Source of the DNA: an uncultured Treponema sp.
GTDB lineage: Bacteria; Spirochaetota; Spirochaetia; Treponematales; Treponemataceae
Direction of reading: 5' to 3'
Length of the DNA stretch: 19,423 nucleotides
NCBI GenBank assembly: GCA_945833725.1
Contig: CAMAFU010000010.1
Span: forward strand, 1-19,423
Positions 7,709-13,846 of this stretch are shown piece after piece. The position numbers and the translations under genes are program-made. A model generated the notes under the pieces. The model worked only from the letters and a program-made list of their open reading frames with translations. It ran no database searches and had not been told where the DNA came from. Positions within the stretch are counted from its first letter, which is position 1, and each line of letters begins with the position of its first letter.

Positions 7709-8020
7709 CTACATTCCGAATTTGCTTAAATCCATTCCGTTCATTAATGAAACTGACTTTTCCTGCAACTTTTCTTTTATTTTTGACATTGCGTCGAAAT
7801 GGGCAGCCACGATTATGTCTTCCAGCATTTTTACATCCCGGGGATCTACTGCAATCGGGTCTATTTTTATGGCTGTCATTTGGAATTCGCCGTTCATTGT
7901 TACCTGCACCATGTTTCCGCCGGCTGAACCTGTAACGGAAATTTTCTGCATTTCGTCTTTCATTTGAGACATCTGTCCCTGAATGTCTTTTAAGTTTTTT
8001 ACTAAATCAAAGGGATTCAT
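7709..8020 (-). CDS. ybaB: YbaB/EbfC family nucleoid-associated protein
   Basis: A 103-residue DNA-binding protein, usually a dimer, of the family encoded next to dnaX and recR in many bacteria. It shows the family features: an N-terminal amphipathic coiled coil (LVKNLKDIQGQMSQMKDEMQ), the VTGSAGGNMVQVTMNGEF strand pair, then DPRDVKMLEDIIVAAHFDA and a C-terminal Met-rich tail. The ATG overlaps the dnaX stop by 4 nt (ATGA), which implies translational coupling and fixes the start. The same frame remains open far upstream inside dnaX (to 8362); that part is best read as a shadow, with the frameshift possibility noted separately. Confidence 0.9.
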   Translation of the reverse strand: MNPFDLVKNLKDIQGQMSQMKDEMQKISVTGSAGGNMVQVTMNGEFQMTAIKIDPIAVDPRDVKMLEDIIVAAHFDAMSKIKEKLQEKSVSLMNGMDLSKFGM

Positions 8021-9876
8021 TCTTCGTCCTCCGTATATTCTGTTTGTATTTCGGAAACCTGTTCTTCGTCGGTTTTTTCGCTGTTGGAAGATGGTTCCTG
8101 TTTTGACTCTGCATTTGTTTCGAGAATTTCGCCTTCTGCTACAACACGACCGCTGAACAAACTGCACACAAGCTGAACTTCCCGTGGTAAAATTTCTTTT
8201 TCTTCTATCTTTTTTTCCTGTCTTATGTGAACTACAAAATTTACGCTGCTTCCGTAATATTGTGAAATTACGGCGTTTATTTTTGGAAGGCTGTTTTTTA
8301 TTTGCATTACGGCGAAATTTGAGGCCACTGTAGATGTTATTGTACCGTTTTCCATTGTCCATTCATCTGTCTGCATTAGCGTTGAAGCCAAAATTGCATC
8401 TTCATCGCTTTGAGAAAGGACTGAAAGCACTGTTTTTTTTAATTCCTGTAAGTCTTTGATTCCTTCCGCAGAAACGGTTTGTTTTTGCTCTGTGAAATTT
8501 TCCCCATAATCTGAATTATCTGGTGCATAAGAATACTGGGAATAATCTTCTTCGGCAGGAGCAGAATAGACTGGTGCAGGCTCGCTGTTATGAAAACTTT
8601 TCTCTTGCAATGAATTTGTCTGTAGCCGGAAAGTGCTGTACGGCTGTTTTTTTTCTGGCTGTGCCAAAAAAGAGTTTCCGGCTGATTGTTGAGGCGGTTC
8701 AGCGCCGCCACTCCTAAAAGACTGGTCTTGGGATTTTAAAAGCAGATTTTTCGCACTTTCCATTGCTGCTTTTACTTCGGCAGGAGATACATAGTCCGAA
8801 AGCCAGCATAAACGGCTAAAAGCAAGTTCCAGTTCGTAGCGAGGGCTTAACGAATAGCGGATATCCCGGTAAAGCTGTAAAAAAAGACTTATGCCCCGCT
8901 CAATCTGAACACAATTCCATGTTTCCAGAACTTTTTTGCTGTACTGTTCTGCACTTTGCCCCAAAAGGGACTCTTTTGTAACTCCGTTTTTTATAAGGAG
9001 AAGGGAACGAAGATAATCTGTGGCATTGGAAATAAGCTGCTCAATGGAAATTCCCCCTTGAAGGGATGAATCGATTTTTTCCATTGCAAAAGTCCTGTTT
9101 CCGCAGGCGCAGGCTTCGAAAATTTCGTTCAGACGGTCAAGTCCCACAAGCCCCAGTTTGTCGCGGATTTTTTCAAAAGTAATTTCGTCGCCACTGAATG
9201 CTGCAACCTGATCAAAAAGCGTGTAGGCATCCCGCATTGAACCTGTTGATTCTCTGGCAATCCAGAAAAGGGCTTCGTCTTGAGCTTTTATTCCTGCTTC
9301 CGAAGCGGCTTGAGCCAACTGTTCCTTTACCTTTTCCACAGGCACAAGACGGAAATTAAACTGCTGGCACCGGCTTTTTATTGTTGCCGGAACTTTCTGC
9401 AGCTCTGTGGTAGCAAAAATAAAAATTACATAAGGCGGCGGCTCTTCTATTGTTTTTAAAAGTGCGTTAAAGGCATCGTCGGAAATCATGTGGACTTCGT
9501 CGATTATGTATATTTTGTAGCGGCAGCTTTGAGGAGGAAAAAGTATTTCGCTTTTTATCTGCCTTATATCGTTTATGGAAGTATTTGATGCACCGTCTAT
9601 TTCGATAACATCAAGACAAGTTCCTTTTGTTATTTCCTGACACTGCTGGCATTTTCCGCAGGGTTCGCTGGCAGGGCCTTCCTGACAGTTTAAGGCTTTT
9701 GCAAGGATTCTGGCTGTTGAAGTTTTTCCGCAACCACGGGGCCCTGAAAACAAATAGGCATGAGCAATTTTTTTTGATTTTATTGAATTTCGGAAAGTTT
9801 CTGCGACAAATTCCTGCCCGACAAGGGCATCAAAAGACTGAGGACGCCGCCTGGTAGCTGTTACTTCATAAGACAT
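8017..9876 (-). CDS. dnaX: DNA polymerase III subunit gamma/tau
   Basis: A 619-residue clamp-loader ATPase of the replisome. It shows Walker A GPRGCGKT (45-52), the zinc-binding cysteines Cys64, Cys73, Cys76 and Cys79, a DEVH Walker B (126-129), the SRC sensor 1 motif (168-170), and the conserved N-terminus with RRPQSFDALVGQE. Domain III ends near residue 370. It is followed by a Gln/Ser/Tyr-rich linker (about 390-470) and a tau-like C-terminal domain. The extreme C-terminus is very acidic. The ATG has only a weak AGGA 12 nt upstream. An A AAA AAG heptamer in the phase used by E. coli dnaX lies at codons 554-556. It is first in a dnaX-ybaB-recR run. Confidence 0.95.
   Translation of the reverse strand: MSYEVTATRRRPQSFDALVGQEFVAETFRNSIKSKKIAHAYLFSGPRGCGKTSTARILAKALNCQEGPASEPCGKCQQCQEITKGTCLDVIEIDGASNTSINDIRQIKSEILFPPQSCRYKIYIIDEVHMISDDAFNALLKTIEEPPPYVIFIFATTELQKVPATIKSRCQQFNFRLVPVEKVKEQLAQAASEAGIKAQDEALFWIARESTGSMRDAYTLFDQVAAFSGDEITFEKIRDKLGLVGLDRLNEIFEACACGNRTFAMEKIDSSLQGGISIEQLISNATDYLRSLLLIKNGVTKESLLGQSAEQYSKKVLETWNCVQIERGISLFLQLYRDIRYSLSPRYELELAFSRLCWLSDYVSPAEVKAAMESAKNLLLKSQDQSFRSGGAEPPQQSAGNSFLAQPEKKQPYSTFRLQTNSLQEKSFHNSEPAPVYSAPAEEDYSQYSYAPDNSDYGENFTEQKQTVSAEGIKDLQELKKTVLSVLSQSDEDAILASTLMQTDEWTMENGTITSTVASNFAVMQIKNSLPKINAVISQYYGSSVNFVVHIRQEKKIEEKEILPREVQLVCSLFSGRVVAEGEILETNAESKQEPSSNSEKTDEEQVSEIQTEYTEDEE
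8209..8215 (-). other. Candidate -1 ribosomal slippery site in dnaX
   Basis: The minus-strand heptamer is A AAA AAG, read in frame as GA(A AAA AAG), the same phase as the E. coli dnaX slippery site. A -1 shift here would enter a frame without stops until the end of ybaB. I saw no clear upstream Shine-Dalgarno stimulator and only weak downstream pairing, so use is uncertain. Confidence 0.35.
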
Positions 9877-9931
9877 AAAAAAAGATTATCCTAAAATTAT
9901 CTTTTTCTCAATACGGCATAAACCAGCAGTA

Positions 9932-10003
9932 CACAGAACAGTCGCGACGGTCAGCCCCTTGTTTTAAATTATTTTTATAACATGGAAGTCCTGGAAAATT
10001 AAT
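9932..10003 (+). repeat. 72-bp direct repeat, copy 1
   Basis: Matches 10158-10229 at an offset of 226 bp with three mismatches (9935, 9991 and 10001). It contains the 8-bp palindrome GTCGCGAC. In one plus-strand frame both copies encode NSRDGQPLVLNYFYNMEVLEN followed by a stop, and two of the three mismatches do not change this. Together with copy 2 and the spacer it fills most of the 469-bp gene-free stretch between dnaX and purD. Confidence 0.9.
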
Positions 10004-10076
10004 CAAAGCCTTCAGCATTATAAACTTATGAAAAAAATTGGGGCGCAAAGGAGCGAATGGTCAGGGCAAAAACATC

Positions 10077-10131
10077 CTGATTGTGGAGGGTGCACAAGCA
10101 CCATATATATAAATTCCCATGCCACAATCAG
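10077..10131 (+). repeat. Nested inverted repeat between the direct repeats
   Basis: CTGATTGTGG (10077-10086) is the exact reverse complement of CCACAATCAG (10122-10131). Inside it GGTGC-ACAA-GCACC (10089-10102) forms a second hairpin. A further GTGCT-AAT-AGCAC hairpin follows at 10138-10150. TCAGG/CCTGA (10060-10080 region) could form an alternative pairing with the outer arm. Confidence 0.7.
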
Positions 10132-10157
10132 CATGTAGTGCTAATAGCACGGTTTTG

Positions 10158-10229
10158 CACTGAACAGTCGCGACGGTCAGCCCCTTGTTTTAAATTATTT
10201 TTATAACATGGAAGTCTTGGAAAATTGAT
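10158..10229 (+). repeat. 72-bp direct repeat, copy 2
   Basis: Second copy of the element at 9932-10003. It ends only 9 bp before the -35 region of the purD promoter. The mismatches with copy 1 within the shared frame are CTG/TTG (both Leu), TAA/TGA (both stop) and one CAG/CTG change at the left edge. Confidence 0.9.
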
Positions 10230-10238
10230 TTATTTCTG

Positions 10239-10267
10239 CCGACAAAGTTCTTCTTTTTTTGTATAAT
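10239..10267 (+). promoter_or_regulatory. purD promoter
   Basis: A perfect TATAAT (10262-10267) lies 17 nt after CCGACA (10239-10244). Transcription should start near 10274, leaving a leader of about 72 nt with AAGGA (10334-10338) 7 nt before the purD ATG. I recognise no purine riboswitch in that leader. Confidence 0.6.
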
Positions 10268-10345
10268 GCAGCGGTAAATATCTGGTGTATCCGGGTCTAA
10301 TTCTTTAAGCTGGTTTTTTGCCGCTTATCTTATAAGGATTTTCAA

Positions 10346-11638
10346 ATGAAAGTTATTGTTATTGGCAGCGGAGGAAGGGAACATGCCATTGCCTGGCGTC
10401 TTGCCCAGAGTCCAAAAGTAAACGAAATTATCTGTGTTCCTGGAAACGGCGGTACAGCCATCGAAAAAAAATGCAGGAATTCAGACGGGGATGCTGTAAA
10501 AATCGCTCTGGAAGAAAAAGTTGATTTTGCCGTTATCGGACCGGAAGATCCTTTGGCAGAAGGCTTGGCCGACAAACTTTGGGAAAACAACATTCCTGCA
10601 GTAGGTCCAAAATCAAAAGGCGCTGCTCTGGAAGCTTCTAAAGATCTTTCAAAAGTTTTCATGAAAAAATACGGAGTTGCCTGCGCTGATTCAGAGACTT
10701 TTACAAACAAAGAAGAAGCCCTTGCCTATGTGCGACAGAAAGGTGCACCTATTGTAATTAAAGCAGACGGTCTTGCTGCCGGAAAAGGCGTTGTTGTTGC
10801 AAAATCTCTGGAAGAAGCCGAAAATGCCGTAATTGATTTAATGAACGGTCAAGTTGGAGATGCCGGAAAAAAACTTGTTATCGAAGAATATCTGCAGGGC
10901 GTTGAAATTTCTGTTTTGGCTGCCGTAAGTGTTACCGAAGAAACTGCGGCAAATAAAAAAGCATGTATAAAAGCTTTCCTGCCTGCAAGAGACCATAAAA
11001 GGCTTTTAGACGGTGCAAAAGGACCTAACACAGGAGGAATGGGTGCCGTTTGCCCGCTTTCCGATGTTACAGAAGAAACTATGTCCCTTTTCCAGAAAAA
11101 TATTCTTGAACCAACCCTTAAAGGCCTTATTGCAGAAAAAATCGATTACCGGGGTTTTATTTTCTTTGGCCTTATGATTACAAAAGACGGTCCTAAAGCC
11201 CTGGAATACAATGTACGCCTTGGCGATCCTGAAACTCAAGCCGTTTTGCCTATGATGGATTTTGATTTTTCAGATTTATGCAAAGCTATTATTGAAGGAA
11301 CTTTGCAGGATTTTGACATGAAATGGAAAGACGGTTTTCAGGTTGCTCCAGTTGCCGTTAGCGGAGGTTATCCGCTTAAGTATCCAAAGGGAATGGAAAT
11401 AAAACTTAATTCAGATAATCTGGAAAAATCTGGTACAAAAGTTTTTATTGCCGGAGCAAAAAAAGATGAACAGGGAAAACTTGTTACATCTGGAGGCCGC
11501 GTTCTTGCCTGCTCTGCCCATGGAAATACTTTTGAAGAAGCATGGCAAAAAGCCTACAACAGCTTAAAAGAAATTTCTTTTGAAGGAATGTTCTACCGCA
11601 ACGACATAGGTCTTCCTGGAGCTGCAGAATCCAATTAA
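10346..11638 (+). CDS. purD: Phosphoribosylamine-glycine ligase (GARS)
   Basis: A 430-residue cytosolic ATP-grasp enzyme, the second step of purine synthesis: it joins glycine to 5-phosphoribosylamine using ATP. It shows the N-terminal GSGGREHAIAW (7-17), GPEDPL (65-70), the ATP-grasp loop KADGLAAGKGV (139-149), DGAKGPNTGGMG (222-233) and the metal-binding ALEYNVRLGDPETQ (285-298). The length matches the family. A short extra segment near residues 193-210 (SVTEETAANKKACIKA) sits where most homologues have a tighter turn. The gene is single, with its own promoter and a strong terminator, and no other purine genes are nearby. Confidence 0.96.
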   Translation: MKVIVIGSGGREHAIAWRLAQSPKVNEIICVPGNGGTAIEKKCRNSDGDAVKIALEEKVDFAVIGPEDPLAEGLADKLWENNIPAVGPKSKGAALEASKDLSKVFMKKYGVACADSETFTNKEEALAYVRQKGAPIVIKADGLAAGKGVVVAKSLEEAENAVIDLMNGQVGDAGKKLVIEEYLQGVEISVLAAVSVTEETAANKKACIKAFLPARDHKRLLDGAKGPNTGGMGAVCPLSDVTEETMSLFQKNILEPTLKGLIAEKIDYRGFIFFGLMITKDGPKALEYNVRLGDPETQAVLPMMDFDFSDLCKAIIEGTLQDFDMKWKDGFQVAPVAVSGGYPLKYPKGMEIKLNSDNLEKSGTKVFIAGAKKDEQGKLVTSGGRVLACSAHGNTFEEAWQKAYNSLKEISFEGMFYRNDIGLPGAAESN

Positions 11639-11642
11639 AAGC

Positions 11643-11675
11643 AAAAGCCGTCCGTTTTGGGCGGCTTTTATTTTT
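11643..11675. terminator. Strong intrinsic terminator, probably bidirectional
   Basis: An 11-bp stem (11643-11653 with 11659-11669, one G-T wobble) around GTTTT is followed by ATTTTT on the plus strand, ending purD. Read on the minus strand the same stem ends in TTTTGCTTTT, so it can also end the lemA operon, whose last gene stops at 11703. Confidence 0.85.
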
Positions 11676-11702
11676 ACAAAAAATGGCTTGTACCGTAGCA
11701 GG

Positions 11703-12158
11703 TCAGCTGCAAAAATGTTTTTCGTGAGGAAGACATTCCGTACAGCCTGTTATAATTACATGTTTTTTATTGTTTTCCCGATTAAAAAGCCGGGCAACAA
11801 GATACCCTTTTAAGGGGAGTTCTTTTTTGCACACAGGACAAAGACGGCGAACACCTTTTTCTGCTTCCGGATAACAATGCGGACATCCTAGAACAATCAT
11901 TTTTTGATGCGGCGTGTTCATGGGATGAAAAATCCGGCTTGTCATGTTTTCGCCGTATGCCATGGGAGTGCTGCAGACAGGACAGCGGACAAAATCAACT
12001 TCCCCTTTTTCGTTTTTCTGTTTTTTTAAATTCCGCCCGGCATATTCTGCCTTTTCTACATTCAGTTTTTTTCTGTAAAAAAAAGAAAAAAGCCATATAA
12101 GCAGCACGGCAGCAAGAAACATAAAAAACCATGTAAAAAATTCTGACAAAGCACTCAT
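11703..12158 (-). CDS. Membrane-anchored protein with duplicated zinc ribbon
   Basis: A 151-residue protein with one N-terminal membrane helix (about 8-28), a basic linker, and four Cys-x2-Cys pairs (59/62, 92/95, 107/110, 139/142) plus Cys150. The first and last two pairs form two similar units of about 37 residues with the pattern CPVC...R(I/L)F...K..(I/V).GC..C, which suggests an internal duplication of a treble-clef or ribbon-like zinc module. The ATG at 12158 is chosen over longer frames because it lies 4 nt after the TPM gene stop, with GGAGG 11 nt upstream. The upstream in-frame extension merely shadows the Gly-rich tail of that gene. Function is unknown; the operon suggests an envelope role. 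Confidence 0.75.
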   Translation of the reverse strand: MSALSEFFTWFFMFLAAVLLIWLFSFFYRKKLNVEKAEYAGRNLKKQKNEKGEVDFVRCPVCSTPMAYGENMTSRIFHPMNTPHQKMIVLGCPHCYPEAEKGVRRLCPVCKKELPLKGYLVARLFNRENNKKHVIITGCTECLPHEKHFCS

Positions 12159-12162
12159 AAAA

Positions 12163-12927
12163 TTACCAGCCTCCGCTGGCACCTCCGCCGCCGGAAGAAC
12201 CTCCGCCACCTTTAAATCCGCCGCCGCCAAAGCCACCGCCGCCAAAACCACCGAATCCGTCGTGGTGATTCCCGCCGGTAAATATTATTGGTCCTGCACC
12301 ATGGCGACCGAACCTTCTGCGGCCAAAAGTATTCATAAACACAATAAAACCTACAAAAATAAGCCATAAAATTAAGGGCAAAGGAGGAAAACCTTCGTCT
12401 TTTTCGGCAGAATCAACTTTTTTAACGGTTTTTTCATCGCCGGAAGCGTATCCTGCCAAAGTTTTTACGCCGTTAAAAATTCCTTCGGCATAGTTGCCTT
12501 CCTTAAAATGCGGCGTAATTACATTGCGGATGATTATGCCACATTTTGTATCTGTAAGAACGCCTTCAAGACCATAACCCACTTCGATTCTAAGTTTTCT
12601 GTCTTTTACGGCAACTACAACAAGCACACCGTTGTCTTTTCCTGCCTGCCCCAGTTTCCATGTTTCAAAAACTTTTACGGCATATTCTTCGATTGAAACG
12701 GGAATTGAATTTACAGTAAGAACTGCAATCTGTATGCCGGAATTTTCTTCTACGCTTTTTAGGTAGCTTTCGATTTCGTCTTCTGTTTTTCCGTTTATGA
12801 CTTTAGCTTCGTCTACAACGCGGCCTGTAAGTTTGGGAACGGAAAAATCTTGGGCATAAAAAACTGCTCCAGCCAGAATTAAAAAAAGAGTTGCCAGTAT
12901 ATGCTTTTTTTGATTCCAGTTTTTCAT
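12163..12927 (-). CDS. TPM-domain membrane protein (YgcG-like)
   Basis: A 254-residue exported protein. A signal peptide (1-25) precedes a TPM fold (about 33-160) with the family signatures GRVVDEAKVI (35-44), KDNGVLVVVAVKDRKLRIEVGYGLEG (97-122) and a central TP-HFKEGNYAEGI segment. A membrane helix follows (182-200), then a tail of Gly-Gly-Phe/Gly-Ser repeats ending in SGGW, as is common in this family. TPM proteins are linked to envelope quality control and stress but their biochemistry is poorly defined. The gene starts 2 nt after lemA ends and precedes the zinc-ribbon gene by 4 nt. The lemA-TPM pairing is very common in bacteria, which supports a joint function. Confidence 0.88.
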   Translation of the reverse strand: MKNWNQKKHILATLFLILAGAVFYAQDFSVPKLTGRVVDEAKVINGKTEDEIESYLKSVEENSGIQIAVLTVNSIPVSIEEYAVKVFETWKLGQAGKDNGVLVVVAVKDRKLRIEVGYGLEGVLTDTKCGIIIRNVITPHFKEGNYAEGIFNGVKTLAGYASGDEKTVKKVDSAEKDEGFPPLPLILWLIFVGFIVFMNTFGRRRFGRHGAGPIIFTGGNHHDGFGGFGGGGFGGGGFKGGGGSSGGGGASGGW

Positions 12928-12929
12928 GG

Positions 12930-13535
12930 TTAAAACTCAACTTTTGGAGCTTGATTTGCTCCGGCTTCTGCTGTAAAGTATGATTTTTTTTCAAACCCGT
13001 TCATATTTGCAACTATATTTGCAGGGAATTTTCTTATAAAGGAATTGTATGTCTGAACGGCATCGTTAAACCTTTTCCGTTCAACGGCAATTCTGTTTTC
13101 TGTTCCTTCCAGTTCGTTCTGAAGGGCAAGGAAATTTTCGTTTGCCTTTAATGCCGGATAGTTTTCTGTAACTGCAAGAAGCCTTTGAAGACTTGCTCCC
13201 AGCTGATTCTGAACTTTCTGATACTCTGCAAGTTTTTGTGGATCATCAACTATTGAAGAATCTACATTTACAACTCCGCCGGCTTTGCTCCGGGCTTCTG
13301 CAATGTCTGTAAAAACCTGACTTTCGTGGGCTGCGTACCCTTTTACAGTGCTTACAAGATTAGGAATTAAATCCATACGGCGCTGATACTGATTGTCTAC
13401 CTGACTCCATGCACTTGAAACTGTTTCTTCCAGAGAAACCATTGTATTATAGTTTCCGGCAAAAAATTTATAGATGCCTCCCACAACAACAAGAACACAT
13501 GCCAATACTATTCCGATTTTTGCACCTTTACTCAT
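12930..13535 (-). CDS. lemA: LemA family protein
   Basis: A 201-residue protein with one N-terminal membrane helix (about 7-27), followed by the long helical LemA domain. Family features include the N-terminal NYNTMVSLEETVSSAWSQVD (28-47), the block RRMDLIPNLVSTVKGYA (52-68), ENYPALKAN (123-131) and the ENRIAVERKRFNDAVQTYN segment (146-164). GGAGG lies 6 nt before the ATG. It is the first gene of a three-gene unit with a TPM protein and a zinc-ribbon protein. LemA has no established enzymatic role; an envelope-associated function is inferred from context. Confidence 0.92.
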   Translation of the reverse strand: MSKGAKIGIVLACVLVVVGGIYKFFAGNYNTMVSLEETVSSAWSQVDNQYQRRMDLIPNLVSTVKGYAAHESQVFTDIAEARSKAGGVVNVDSSIVDDPQKLAEYQKVQNQLGASLQRLLAVTENYPALKANENFLALQNELEGTENRIAVERKRFNDAVQTYNSFIRKFPANIVANMNGFEKKSYFTAEAGANQAPKVEF

Positions 13536-13603
13536 TTTTTCCTCCAGAAATTTAAGATGATGCTTTTTAAGGCTAAAAATTGCCGGCTTCTGCTTTAAGT
13601 TGA

Positions 13604-13632
13604 ATTCTAACCGACTTTAAATAACTTAACAA
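13604..13632 (-). promoter_or_regulatory. Promoter of the lemA operon
   Basis: On the minus strand TAGAAT (13604-13609) lies 17 nt after TTGTTA (13627-13632). The leader would be about 60 nt and end in a GGAGG ribosome site. Both boxes are moderate matches. Confidence 0.5.
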
Positions 13633-13673
13633 ACTTAATTGATTTAGGCAAATAAAACTGACATTTGCGTAAA

Positions 13674-13794
13674 GGATTGGAGCACCGCCGAAGGCGTTCG
13701 GCAATAAGGGACTTTAGTCTCTTATTGCCGAATGGAGCGCATGGCGCGGAAGTGCGGAAAGCCTGACCCGAAGCGCAAGCGCAGGGGTACGCCC
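13674..13794 (+). repeat. GC-rich dispersed structured element, copy B
   Basis: A 121-bp relative of copy A (7606-7698) in the same orientation. The main difference is the variable hairpin: here a 16-bp stem (13697-13712 with 13717-13732, one wobble) around TTTA, against 6 bp in copy A. The small hairpin CGCC-GAA-GGCG just before it is kept, with the loop changed. It sits between the divergent lemA and pepT promoters and makes up most of the GC-rich part of this 311-bp gene-free gap. Confidence 0.8.
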
Positions 13795-13811
13795 AAAATT
13801 TTAAAATGAGT

Positions 13812-13840
13812 CTGATTTTTTTTGGAAGAATGAATATAAT
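13812..13840 (+). promoter_or_regulatory. pepT promoter predicting a leaderless mRNA
   Basis: TATAAT (13835-13840) ends 6 nt before the pepT ATG, with CTGATT 17 nt upstream as a weak -35 box. The usual start distance of 7 nt places the first transcribed base at the A of ATG (13847). There is no Shine-Dalgarno sequence at a useful distance. Confidence 0.5.
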
Positions 13841-13846
13841 TGATTT

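Larger units (their letters stand above)
10028..10229 (+). pseudogene. Possible decayed small ORF ending in the repeat copy 2
   Basis: From ATG at 10028 a frame reads 36 codons to TAG (10136-10138). It then continues past two more in-frame stops (TAA, TAG) into the 72-bp repeat and its MEVLEN-stop ending. The first part contains a Cys-Gly-Gly-Cys motif (HPDCGGCTS). There is no Shine-Dalgarno sequence at the ATG and the family is not recognised. It may be a broken copy of a small repeated gene, or the frame may be a by-product of a structured repeat. Confidence 0.3.

Noticed and set aside
8021..8362. N-terminal extension of the ybaB frame inside dnaX as an ordinary gene start
   Set aside because: The YbaB family begins at the ATG at 8020, coupled to the dnaX stop. 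The extension is Arg/Lys-rich shadow sequence; it is kept only as a possible frameshift product.
9932..10229. CRISPR-like array
   Set aside because: Only two 72-bp copies, 226 bp apart, with a structured spacer of 154 bp and no cas genes.
10268..10345. Purine riboswitch in the purD leader
   Set aside because: No recognisable aptamer core; an AGCGG/CCGCT stem is possible but its 5' arm would be partly upstream of the predicted transcription start.
12159..12251. Longer start for the zinc-ribbon protein (Ala/Val-rich N-terminus)
   Set aside because: It is the off-frame reading of the Gly-rich tail of the TPM gene; the start 4 nt after that gene's stop fits operon spacing and the membrane helix.
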